The notes under the pieces are model-generated. The model was not told the DNA's origin. It was given only the letters and a program-made list of their open reading frames with translations, and did not search any database. This document shows positions 1-5,739 of a stretch of 5,739 nucleotides of DNA, piece by piece. The position numbers and the translations under genes were made by a program. Every line of letters starts with the position of its first letter. Positions within the stretch are counted from its first letter, which is position 1. This DNA comes from Alphaproteobacteria bacterium (lineage in GTDB: Bacteria > Pseudomonadota > Alphaproteobacteria > Rhodobacterales > Rhodobacteraceae), in the NCBI GenBank assembly GCA_030830465.1, contig JAURMY010000258.1, positions 1 through 5,739 of the forward strand, read 5' to 3'.

Positions 1-6
1 ATTTTT

Positions 7-11
7 GGAGG
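7..11 (+). promoter_or_regulatory. Ribosome binding site of the small secreted/membrane protein gene
   Basis: A perfect GGAGG lies five bases upstream of the ATG at 17. It decides the start: an in-frame TTG at position 5 overlaps this Shine-Dalgarno and would add only four residues, so ATG 17 is the real start. The promoter must lie left of the window. Confidence 0.85.
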
Positions 12-16
12 ATACA

Positions 17-196
17 ATGAAATCAATCGCTCTCGCAGCCGCTCTGTCGCTTGCAGCATCTTCGGCATTCGCCGGTGGTTACACAGCTCCCGTAATGGAG
101 CCGGTCGTAATGACTGAAAAAGCTTCCTCGTCTTCGGGCGGTGGCGTGCTTGTTCCGCTGATCGTTCTGCTGGTTCTGTGGGCCGCTCTGGCGTAA
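17..196 (+). CDS. Small secreted/membrane-anchored hypothetical protein (59 aa)
   Basis: Function not recognised. The 59-residue product has two hydrophobic ends. Residues 1-19 form a classic Sec signal peptide: Lys at position 2, an Ala/Leu-rich core, and an SAFA cleavage site before Gly-Gly. Residues 20-35 are a short polar stretch rich in Pro, Val and Met (TAPVMEPVVM), and 36-43 a Ser/Gly linker (ASSSSGGG). Residues 44-59 are an uninterrupted hydrophobic segment running to the last residue (VLVPLIVLLVLWAALA). If the signal peptide is removed, the mature form is about 40 residues, probably anchored in the inner membrane with its polar part in the periplasm. There is no terminal Arg/Lys cluster, so it does not fit PEP-CTERM or GlyGly-CTERM sorting signals. 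Similar short proteins are annotated as hypothetical in Rhodobacterales genomes (from memory). The strong GGAGG and dedicated terminator support a real, well-translated monocistronic gene. Confidence 0.85.
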   Translation: MKSIALAAALSLAASSAFAGGYTAPVMEPVVMTEKASSSSGGGVLVPLIVLLVLWAALA

Positions 197-215
197 GCTC
201 GATACAGAGTTTTCG

Positions 216-243
216 AAAGGCAGTGGGTTCGCCCACTGCCTTT
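216..243 (+). terminator. Intrinsic terminator of the small gene, between convergent genes
   Basis: A perfect 12-bp stem (AAAGGCAGTGGG pairing with CCCACTGCCTTT) closes a TTCG tetraloop at 228-231. On the plus strand it is followed by TATTTTG, giving a T-rich tail (TTTTATTTT at 241-249). It begins 19 bases after the small gene's stop. The minus-strand SDR gene has its TAA at 243-245, inside the T-rich tail. Read from that strand the same hairpin is followed only by TTT or CGAAAAC, so it may terminate both transcripts but is clearly better for the plus one. Confidence 0.9.
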
Positions 244-1118
244 TATTTTGCCGAATCGGTTTCCAGCGCCAACAGGGCCGCCAGCCCATCGCGATAGGTC
301 GGATAGGCAAGCGTGACCCCCAATTCCTGTTTGATCCGGTCGTTGCGCACCCGCTTTGATTCGGCATAAAAACTGCGCGCCATCGGCGACAGCTCCGCTT
401 TCTCAAAATCAACCGCTTCCGGTTCAGGCAGCCCCAACAGGCGCGCGGCCAGTCCGATCACGTCTTCCGGCGGGGCCGCAAGATCATCGCACAGGTTATA
501 CACCGCCCCGTCACAGGGTTGGCGGATCGAGGCGTGCAAAACCGAAGCGATGTCTTCCACATGAATTCGGCTGAACACCTGTCCGGGTTTGATGATTCGC
601 CGGGCCGTTCCCGCGCGCACCTTGGCAAACGGCCCGCGACCGGGGCCGTAAATACCGGCAAGGCGGAAAATATGCAGGGGCAATCCGGCGCTGCTGCTTA
701 GAACCGTCCAGTCCCGCTCGGCCTCAACCCGCCAGCGTCCGCGACGGGTGGCCGGTGTCAGCGGCGTTTCCTCATCGACCCAGCCACCCTGATGGTCGCC
801 ATAGACTGCTGTCGTTGAAAGATAGCCCAACCATTCAATATCCGCACCCAGGGCCGCGATGTCCTCGCCCAGCGCGTTCAGGACCGGATCGCCCGTCTCT
901 TCCGGGGCGGCGGATAACAGGATATGGGTCGCCGCCTGCAGATAGGATTCCATATCCGCACCCGGCCAGACCACGCCTTCAACGCCGATGGCTTCCAGTG
1001 CCGCCAGCCGCTCCTGCCGCCGGGTCGTGCCGATAACCCGCCACCCTTCGGGGATCAGCCGTCTGGACAAAGCCATCGCGGAATATCCGTGGCCAAACAC
1101 CAGCATTGTCTTGTTCAT
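243..1118 (-). CDS. Atypical SDR-family NAD(P)-binding protein, YeeZ-like
   Basis: A 291-residue Rossmann-fold protein of the extended/atypical short-chain dehydrogenase superfamily, closest in character to E. coli YeeZ (about 274 residues, function unknown). The N-terminal dinucleotide-binding loop is GHGYSA (residues 9-14), after a beta strand MLVFG. TTRR (31-34) follows the second strand, a place where Arg residues often favour NADP. The STTAVYG motif (101-107) matches the extended-SDR strand that carries the catalytic Ser/Thr. Downstream are [10 protein letters not shown] (152-161), FSRIHVEDI (182-190) and YNLCDD (207-212), typical of epimerase-like members. The catalytic YxxxK pair is absent: the aligned stretch is RGRWRVEAE (126-134), with Arg at both places. 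The protein may bind a nucleotide without classical SDR catalysis. The ATG overlaps the queG stop (ATGA), so it is the last gene of the operon. Exact substrate unknown; family assignment is confident. Confidence 0.9.
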   Translation of the reverse strand: MNKTMLVFGHGYSAMALSRRLIPEGWRVIGTTRRQERLAALEAIGVEGVVWPGADMESYLQAATHILLSAAPEETGDPVLNALGEDIAALGADIEWLGYLSTTAVYGDHQGGWVDEETPLTPATRRGRWRVEAERDWTVLSSSAGLPLHIFRLAGIYGPGRGPFAKVRAGTARRIIKPGQVFSRIHVEDIASVLHASIRQPCDGAVYNLCDDLAAPPEDVIGLAARLLGLPEPEAVDFEKAELSPMARSFYAESKRVRNDRIKQELGVTLAYPTYRDGLAALLALETDSAK

Positions 1119-2155
1119 CGCGTCCCCTTCAATTGCGCCACAGCCCAGTCCGCCGCATCCCGGACAGCAGCATCTGCATCAGCCTGCAATGCGGTTGCCA
1201 CCGCCAGCAAATCAACATCGCCAGAGTTGCCCACAGCGTAAAGCACGTTGCGCACAAATCGGTTGCGGCCAATGCGCTTGACCGGCGATTTGCTGAACAA
1301 TGCCCGAAATGCCGCATCATCCAGTCCCGCCAGATGGGCCAGCGACGGCGCGGTCAATTCGGGCCTTGGGTGATAGCCGATTTCAGATGCCACAGCCGCG
1401 AATTTGTTCCAGGGACAGACCGCCAGACAGTCGTCACAGCCATAAATCCGGTTGCCAAGCAAGGGGCGCAACGCCGGATCCACCGGTCCGTCATGTTCAA
1501 TCGTCAGATAGGAAATGCACCGCCTTGCATCCAGTTGATAAGGCGCGGGAAAAGCGGCGGTCGGACAAATATCCAGACAGTTCCGGCACGACCCGCAGTG
1601 ATCCACTTCTGCCGCATCCGGCGACAGTTCAACCGTGGTAAAGATCGCCCCCAGAAAGAACCAGCTGCCCAATTCCCGGCTGACCAGATTGGTGTGCTTG
1701 CCCTGCCAGCCCAACCCGGCCGCTTGCGCCAGCGGCTTTTCCATCACCGGCGCCGTATCAACGAAAACCTTGATCTCTGCCGACACCTCTTGCGCGATCA
1801 GCCACCGACCCAGCCGTTTCAGGCGTTTTTTCACCAGATCATGATAATCGCGGTTCTGGGCATAGACCGAAATGGCGCCCCGGTCCTTGTGCGAAAGCAC
1901 CGCCATTGGGTCGTGCGAGGGGCCGTAATTCTCGGCCAGCATGATCACGGAACGCGCCTCGGGCCACAGGGCGGCGGGATCGCCGCGCCATCCCATCCGC
2001 TCGGCCATCCAGCCCATCGTCCCGTGCCGCCCCTGCCCGACAAATTCCGCCAACCGACCGGCTGCACTGGGAATATCACCGGGCCGGCAAACCCGCATTT
2101 CGCTGAACCCTTCGCGCAGCGCCTGTTCGCGCAATCGCGTCTTGAGGTCTGTCAA
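1115..2155 (-). CDS. queG: tRNA epoxyqueuosine(34) reductase QueG
   Basis: Cytosolic, cobalamin-dependent iron-sulfur enzyme that reduces epoxyqueuosine to queuosine at the wobble base of GUN-anticodon tRNAs, the final step of Q synthesis. The 346-residue length is usual. Visible landmarks: an N-terminal helix ending in GF (residues 4-17), GRHGTMGWM (42-50), and VDTAPVMEK (132-140) holding D133, the position of the family's catalytic Asp. A di-cluster ferredoxin module follows: C187/C190/C193/C197 in [13 protein letters not shown]213, and C240/C243/C247 in [12 protein letters not shown], eight cysteines for two [4Fe-4S] clusters. The C-terminus (about 295-342) is HEAT-like with [10 protein letters not shown] and [13 protein letters not shown], thought to help bind tRNA. 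The start is TTG at 2155, overlapping the GST stop as TTGA. The first in-frame ATG (residue 20) would remove the conserved N-terminal helix. The Shine-Dalgarno is weak (CTGGA), consistent with translational coupling. No missing catalytic residue is seen. Confidence 0.96.
   Translation of the reverse strand: MTDLKTRLREQALREGFSEMRVCRPGDIPSAAGRLAEFVGQGRHGTMGWMAERMGWRGDPAALWPEARSVIMLAENYGPSHDPMAVLSHKDRGAISVYAQNRDYHDLVKKRLKRLGRWLIAQEVSAEIKVFVDTAPVMEKPLAQAAGLGWQGKHTNLVSRELGSWFFLGAIFTTVELSPDAAEVDHCGSCRNCLDICPTAAFPAPYQLDARRCISYLTIEHDGPVDPALRPLLGNRIYGCDDCLAVCPWNKFAAVASEIGYHPRPELTAPSLAHLAGLDDAAFRALFSKSPVKRIGRNRFVRNVLYAVGNSGDVDLLAVATALQADADAAVRDAADWAVAQLKGTR
1123..1130 (-). promoter_or_regulatory. Ribosome binding site of the SDR gene, inside the queG 3' end
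   Basis: Read on the minus strand, GAAGGGGA ends four bases before the ATG at 1118. It lies within the last codons of queG (KGTR), so the SDR gene has its own Shine-Dalgarno in addition to the ATGA stop/start overlap. Confidence 0.65.
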
Positions 2156-2817
2156 AAATCCAGATCCGCGTAATGCGGCGGCTGCGGAAATCCCGGCACA
2201 TTATCGGCCAGCAACGACCGGAAGGCCGGGCGGGATTTCAGCGTGGCATACCATTCCTTGACGGTCGAATTGCGGTTCCAGTCCACGTCGCGGATGTAAT
2301 CAAGACAAGACAAATGCGCCGCTGCCGAGAAATCTGCCAAGGTCAGGGTTTCCCCCGCCAGCCAGCGCCGCCGCTCCAAAAGATAGCCCAGATAATCAAT
2401 GTGGAACTTGATGTTCTTGGCACCCGCCTTGACGTTCTTGCTGTCGGGATAACCGGATTGGGTGATCTTCTTGTTCACCCGCTCATATAACAGGTTCGCC
2501 GTCACTTCGCGGTGGAACTTGTCATCAAACCAGAAGTTCAGCCGCCGCACCTCGGCCCTTTCGCCCGGGGTTTTCGGCATCAATGGCGGTTCGGGATTGA
2601 CCTCTTCCAGATACTCACAGATCGCGCTGCTTTCGCTCAGGGTCAGGCCATCGGCCTTCAGAACCGGCACCATCCCGGCGGGATTCATCAGCAGGAAATC
2701 CTTGCGGCCCTCCCAATACCTTTCCTCGACCAGTTCGACCTCAATCTTTTTCTCGGCCAGAACCAGCCTGACCTTGCGGCAAAACGGCGACAGGGGAACG
2801 TGATAAAGGCGGTGCAT
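2152..2817 (-). CDS. Glutathione S-transferase family protein
   Basis: A 221-residue cytosolic GST-fold protein, the usual length. The N-terminal thioredoxin-like domain (about 1-78) carries LSPFCRKVR (9-17), with S10 and C13 at the positions used for glutathione activation in Ser- and Cys-type GSTs. MVPVL (49-53) has the conserved cis-Pro at 51, and [10 protein letters not shown] (61-70) contains the Glu-Ser pair that holds the gamma-glutamyl group. The all-helical C-terminal domain (about 86-210) has [12 protein letters not shown] (158-169), the N-capping box with conserved D162, and SRPAFRSLL (195-203). The substrate cannot be told from sequence; detoxifying transferase, thiol-reductase or structural roles are all possible. 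The ATG at 2817 is 58 bases after the mtgA stop and has only a purine-rich AAGAAG as a poor ribosome site. Its TGA overlaps the queG start. Confident on family, open on function. Confidence 0.95.
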   Translation of the reverse strand: MHRLYHVPLSPFCRKVRLVLAEKKIEVELVEERYWEGRKDFLLMNPAGMVPVLKADGLTLSESSAICEYLEEVNPEPPLMPKTPGERAEVRRLNFWFDDKFHREVTANLLYERVNKKITQSGYPDSKNVKAGAKNIKFHIDYLGYLLERRRWLAGETLTLADFSAAAHLSCLDYIRDVDWNRNSTVKEWYATLKSRPAFRSLLADNVPGFPQPPHYADLDF

Positions 2818-2875
2818 TTAAGGATGCTCGTTCTTCTTATTGATCGACACTATTTGCCTCTATTGGGGCGGCAAT

Positions 2876-3637
2876 TCAACTGCTGAAACACGCGTCGCGC
2901 CCGTCTGCCGCAATGGTTTCCGCCCCGGACATGATTGCCTTGGACCGGCGCAGGGTGCTGCCATTTGGTTTGCTGGCCGACCATTTCTTGGGATTGGGCA
3001 AAATCGCCGCCAATCTGGCCGCCTGGGTCAGCGACAGATCTTTGGCGGAAACCCCAAAATAATAGGGCGCCGCGGCCCCGACGCCAAAAACCCCTTCGTC
3101 AAATTCAGCGACATTCAGATAGACTTCAACGATCCGCCGTTTTGACCAGACGAGTTCAATCAACACCGTTGTTTCAGCCTCAAACAGCTTGCGCACCCAA
3201 CTGCGGTTCGGCCACAGAAACACGTTTTTGGCGACCTGCTGGGAAATGGTTGAGGCCCCGCGCACCCGTTTGGAATTGCTGTTCACAACCGCCCGGATCG
3301 CGGTCAGGTCAAACCCCCAATGATTACAGAAATCCGCGTCCTCAGCGGCAACCACGGCGCGGGGCATGTCGGGCGACATATCTTCGATCGCCACCCAGTC
3401 CTGCCTGACCCCGCCCAACCGCCAGCTTTCGCTGGCCATGTAAAAATTGGTGGGCGGGTTCACAAAAGCAAACAGAAAGACCAGCGCCAACTGAAACACG
3501 AACCACCACAAAAACACCTGTGCAATGGTGCGAACGACCCGCCGCCAAGACGGCACGCGCCAACCCAAAGCGGCAGAGACAGCGCGCTTTTTCGGTAATT
3601 TTTTTCGCGTTGTTCTACGTTTTGTCGCCACAGGCAC
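2876..3637 (-). CDS. mtgA: Monofunctional biosynthetic peptidoglycan glycosyltransferase MtgA
   Basis: Inner-membrane GT51 enzyme that polymerises lipid II into glycan strands without a transpeptidase domain. The product is 253 residues. An N-terminal cytoplasmic tail is very basic (RRTTRKKLPKKR at 7-18, then WRR). One membrane helix spans about 37-60 (QVFLWWFVFQLALVFLFAF) and the catalytic domain is periplasmic. GT51 motifs appear in order: VVAAEDADFCNHWGFD (95-110) with catalytic E99, RGASTISQQVAKNVFLWPNR (126-145), and SKRRIVEVYLNVAEFDEGVFG (165-185) with the second conserved Glu, then AAPYYFG (189-195), LSLTQAARLAAILPNP (201-216). The length slightly exceeds E. coli MtgA because of the basic tail. 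The start is GTG at 3637, the first possible start after an in-frame TGA at 3668-3670. A second GTG at 3631 is an alternative, and neither has a clear Shine-Dalgarno. The gene follows gltB by 117 bases and precedes the GST gene on the same strand. Confidence 0.96.
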   Translation of the reverse strand: MPVATKRRTTRKKLPKKRAVSAALGWRVPSWRRVVRTIAQVFLWWFVFQLALVFLFAFVNPPTNFYMASESWRLGGVRQDWVAIEDMSPDMPRAVVAAEDADFCNHWGFDLTAIRAVVNSNSKRVRGASTISQQVAKNVFLWPNRSWVRKLFEAETTVLIELVWSKRRIVEVYLNVAEFDEGVFGVGAAAPYYFGVSAKDLSLTQAARLAAILPNPKKWSASKPNGSTLRRSKAIMSGAETIAADGRDACFSS

Positions 3638-3754
3638 TCTATACCGAAGAAACCGGATTCGGGAAAGTCACTTGAACGGCTTCCCGCCTGGCTCAATCGC
3701 CCATCAATGAATTTTCAGGTTCCGGCACCCGCGTTGCCGGAACCCAAAATGGCA
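3638..3754 (-). other. gltB-mtgA intergenic region, no convincing promoter
   Basis: This 117-base gap is the only plausible place in the window for a promoter serving mtgA-GST-queG-SDR. Besides the inverted repeat it holds TTGATG, TTGAGC and TATAGA on the minus strand, but no pair has both good hexamer matches and a 16-18 base spacer. I see no small ORF with a ribosome site. Either the promoter is a loose alphaproteobacterial type or the genes depend on read-through from gltB. Confidence 0.4.
3718..3744 (-). terminator. Inverted repeat after gltB, candidate terminator or mRNA 3'-end hairpin
   Basis: A perfect 10-bp inverted repeat (GGTTCCGGCA with TGCCGGAACC) around a 7-base loop lies 10 bases after the gltB stop. 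Its GC-rich stem would be very stable. On the minus strand it is followed by TGAAAATTCATT rather than a run of U, so it is not a textbook intrinsic terminator. It could be a weak terminator, an RNA 3'-end stabiliser, or a partial barrier separating gltB from mtgA. Confidence 0.6.
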
Positions 3755-5739
3755 TCAGGCCGACCAGCTCTTGGTCTTTTTCGCGGTCAGAGGATACTTG
3801 AGGTGTTGCAGCATCTCTTTCGGGCAAACCTGCAGAAACTTTAGCTTTTCTTCGTCCCAATGTTGCAGAATATCGCGCGCTTTGGGGCTGCAGGTTTCTT
3901 TCAGGTGCTCTTCAACCAACGCTTTAACTTCGGCCTCCCAATGGGGATTGCCAAGCGGACCCGTCACCAGGGATTCCGGGTTGATGTAATCGGTGACCGT
4001 GCCCTCGGGATCATAGATATAGGCCATGCCGCCGGTCATGCCGGCGCCAAAGTTCGCCCCGACGCTGCCCAGGATCACGGCCACACCGCCGGTCATGTAT
4101 TCGCAACCGTTCGATCCACAGCCTTCGACCACCACCCTTGCGCCAGAGTTTCGCACCGCGAAACGCTCACCCGCGCGGCCATTGGCAAACAGTTTGCCGG
4201 CGGTCGCGCCATAGAGAACCGTGTTGCCGATGATGGTGTTTTCCGCCGCGACAAGGGGCGAGGCCAGCGGCGGCCGCACCACGATCATGCCGCCGGACAG
4301 GCCTTTGCCGACATAGTCATTGGCGTCGCCCGACACTTCCAGCTTGATCCCCGGCGCCGCAAATGCGCCAAGCGATTGGCCTGCCGAGCCGGTCAATTTG
4401 ATCGTCAGGTGATCTTCCTGCAGGCTGTTGCGCATTCCAAAGCGTTTCACGATATGGCTGCTGGCCCTTGTGCCGATGGTCCGGTCGGTGTTCTGCACAG
4501 CATATTGCAGTTGCATCTTTTCCCCGTCCTTAAAGAACGGTCCGGCATCTTTGACGATCGCGGCATCCAGCGTGTCAATCACCTCTTGCCGGTCCTTTTT
4601 GCGGTCATATTTGATTGAGTGATCTTCATCGACCGTGATCAGCATCGGGTTCAGATCGAGATCATCCAGATGCGCCGAACCCCGGCTGACCTGGGTCAGC
4701 AAATCGGCCCGCCCGATCACTTCGGCCATCGAACGCGCCCCCAGGCTGGCCAGAATTTCCCGTACCTCCTGGGCGTAAAAGGTGATGAGGTTAACCACTT
4801 TATCCGCCGTGCCGGTGAATTTCTTGCGCAGGCGTTCATCCTGCACACAGACGCCCACCGGGCAGGTGTTGCTTTGGCATTGACGCACCATGATACAGCC
4901 CATGGCGATCAGGGCGGCGGTGCCGATGCCGTATTCCTCGGCCCCCATCATCGCGGCAATCACGATATCCCGCCCGGTGCGCAAACCGCCATCGGTGCGC
5001 AGGGTCACGCGGTCGCGCAGGTTGTTCATCGCCAGAACCTGATGCGCCTCGGTCAGGCCCATTTCCCACGGCAGGCCGGCATATTTGATGCTGGTCGCCG
5101 GGCTGGCCCCGGTGCCGCCGTTATGGCCGGAAATCAGGATCACATCGGCCTTGGCCTTGGCCACGCCGGCGGCGATCGTGCCAACGCCGCTGGCCGAAAC
5201 AAGTTTCACCGTGACCTTAGCTGTGGGGTTGATCTGCTTGAGATCATAGATCAATTGCGCCAGGTCTTCGATGGAATAGATGTCGTGATGCGGCGGCGGC
5301 GAAATCAGGGTGACGCCCTTGGTCGAATGCCGCAACCGCGCGATCAGTTCCGTCACCTTGATGCCGGGCAACTGGCCGCCCTCGCCGGGTTTGGCGCCCT
5401 GAGCGACTTTGATTTCCAGTTCCTCGCAATGGTTCAGATATTCCGCGGTGACACCAAACCGCCCGCTGGCCACCTGTTTGATCTTGGCACTGGGATTGTC
5501 GCCATTTGGTTCCGGCGCGAAATGCGCCGGGTCCTCGCCGCCTTCGCCGCTGTCGGACTTTGCCCCGATCCGGTTCATCGCGACGTTCAGGGTTTTATGG
5601 GCCTCAGGGCTGAGCGCCCCCAGCGACATGCCCGGCGTCACGAACCGTTTGCGAATCGAGGTGATGCTTTCCACCTCCTCCAGCGGAATCGGTTTGGCCT
5701 GCGGCTGAAAATCCAAAAGGTCGCGCAGATGGATCGGCG
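3755..5739 (-). CDS. gltB: Glutamate synthase (NADPH) large subunit GltB, C-terminal part; 5' end beyond the window
   Basis: Only about the last 660 of the roughly 1,500 residues are present. The frame stays open to the right edge (upstream residues read PIHLRDLL), so TTG 5716 is an internal Leu, not a start. The cytosolic holoenzyme moves the amide of glutamine to 2-oxoglutarate, giving two glutamates. Numbering from that Leu as 1: the FMN-binding synthase barrel covers about 1-370, with GAKSDSGEGGEDP (51-63), KPGEGGQLPG (109-118), SGHNGGTGASP (196-206) and TDGGLRTGRD (241-250). C274, C280 and C285 in CIMVRQCQSNTCPVG are the three [3Fe-4S] ligands. The glycine-rich beta-helix (GXGXG domain) spans about 400-580, with repeats such as GKGLSGGMIVV, GNTVLYGATAGKLFANG and GCEYMTGGVAVILG. 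The N-terminal glutaminase and central domains lie off the window. The protein ends SWSA before TGA. All key residues visible here are intact. Confidence 0.98.
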   Translation of the reverse strand, partial: PIHLRDLLDFQPQAKPIPLEEVESITSIRKRFVTPGMSLGALSPEAHKTLNVAMNRIGAKSDSGEGGEDPAHFAPEPNGDNPSAKIKQVASGRFGVTAEYLNHCEELEIKVAQGAKPGEGGQLPGIKVTELIARLRHSTKGVTLISPPPHHDIYSIEDLAQLIYDLKQINPTAKVTVKLVSASGVGTIAAGVAKAKADVILISGHNGGTGASPATSIKYAGLPWEMGLTEAHQVLAMNNLRDRVTLRTDGGLRTGRDIVIAAMMGAEEYGIGTAALIAMGCIMVRQCQSNTCPVGVCVQDERLRKKFTGTADKVVNLITFYAQEVREILASLGARSMAEVIGRADLLTQVSRGSAHLDDLDLNPMLITVDEDHSIKYDRKKDRQEVIDTLDAAIVKDAGPFFKDGEKMQLQYAVQNTDRTIGTRASSHIVKRFGMRNSLQEDHLTIKLTGSAGQSLGAFAAPGIKLEVSGDANDYVGKGLSGGMIVVRPPLASPLVAAENTIIGNTVLYGATAGKLFANGRAGERFAVRNSGARVVVEGCGSNGCEYMTGGVAVILGSVGANFGAGMTGGMAYIYDPEGTVTDYINPESLVTGPLGNPHWEAEVKALVEEHLKETCSPKARDILQHWDEEKLKFLQVCPKEMLQHLKYPLTAKKTKSWSA

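Noticed and set aside
17..196. PEP-CTERM or GlyGly-CTERM type sorting tail on the small protein
   Set aside because: The Ser-Gly linker and hydrophobic tail are suggestive, but the required terminal basic cluster and the PEP motif are absent.
1106..2173. A 355-codon plus-strand open frame running antisense to the whole of queG
   Set aside because: It is slightly longer than queG, but its translation is rich in Arg, Pro, His and Gln with no recognisable motif, while the minus strand encodes an intact QueG with all eight cysteines. It is a shadow of GC-biased codon use.
2856..2876. Short inverted repeat TTGCC/GGCAA between mtgA and the GST gene
   Set aside because: The stem is only 5 bp with an 11-base loop and no U-tract, which is expected by chance.
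3638..3700. Possible sigma-70 promoter for mtgA using TATAGA or TTGAGC
   Set aside because: The hexamers match only partly and no pair has a 16-18 base spacer. Not supportable from sequence alone.
3860..4618. A 252-codon plus-strand open frame antisense to gltB
   Set aside because: No domain, signal or ribosome site is evident, and the opposite strand encodes the conserved GltB beta-helix domain. A shadow frame.
5714..5716. TTG as a possible start of an independent short gltB-like gene
   Set aside because: The frame continues without a stop to the right edge, and the extra residues (IHLRDLL) match GltB. The codon is an internal leucine of a gene cut by the window edge.
1..5739. Mobile element, CRISPR, tRNA or anti-phage island
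   Set aside because: No direct-repeat arrays, transposase or integrase motifs, cloverleaf-like sequences or composition shift were seen. All genes are housekeeping or conserved types.

Overview
The window looks like ordinary chromosomal DNA of an alphaproteobacterium, most likely a Rhodobacterales (Roseobacter-group) member. This rests on protein character (an alphaproteobacterial-type GltB C-terminus, an MtgA ending in an ADGRDAC-like tail, a tiny FAGG-type secreted/membrane protein), moderately GC-rich codon use, and a gltB / mtgA / GST / queG / SDR gene order that I recall from that group but could not check here. No mobile element, tRNA, rRNA, CRISPR array or phage gene is visible.

Layout from left to right: a small plus-strand gene (17-196) encodes a 59-residue protein with a signal peptide and a C-terminal hydrophobic segment. 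It ends at a strong hairpin terminator that lies between it and the convergent minus-strand block. Everything from 243 to the right edge is minus-strand. In transcription order (right to left) this block is: the C-terminal part of gltB (glutamate synthase large subunit, cut by the window edge); a 117-bp gap with a 10-bp inverted repeat just after the gltB stop; mtgA (monofunctional peptidoglycan glycosyltransferase); a 58-bp gap; a glutathione S-transferase family gene; queG (epoxyqueuosine reductase); and an atypical NAD(P)-binding SDR protein of the YeeZ type.

The last three genes are tightly coupled. The GST stop overlaps a TTG start of queG (TTGA), and the queG stop overlaps the ATG of the SDR gene (ATGA), so they are almost certainly one transcript with translational coupling. 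mtgA is probably on the same transcript. Whether gltB reads through into it depends on the inverted repeat, which lacks a U-tract. Functions are diverse: nitrogen assimilation (GltB), cell-wall glycan polymerisation (MtgA), glutathione-linked chemistry (GST), the last step of queuosine synthesis in tRNA (QueG), and an unknown nucleotide-binding role (SDR). No evidence of an exotic system was found. The points most worth a second look are the loss of the YxxxK catalytic pair in the SDR protein, the non-ATG overlapped start of queG, and the unexplained small membrane protein.
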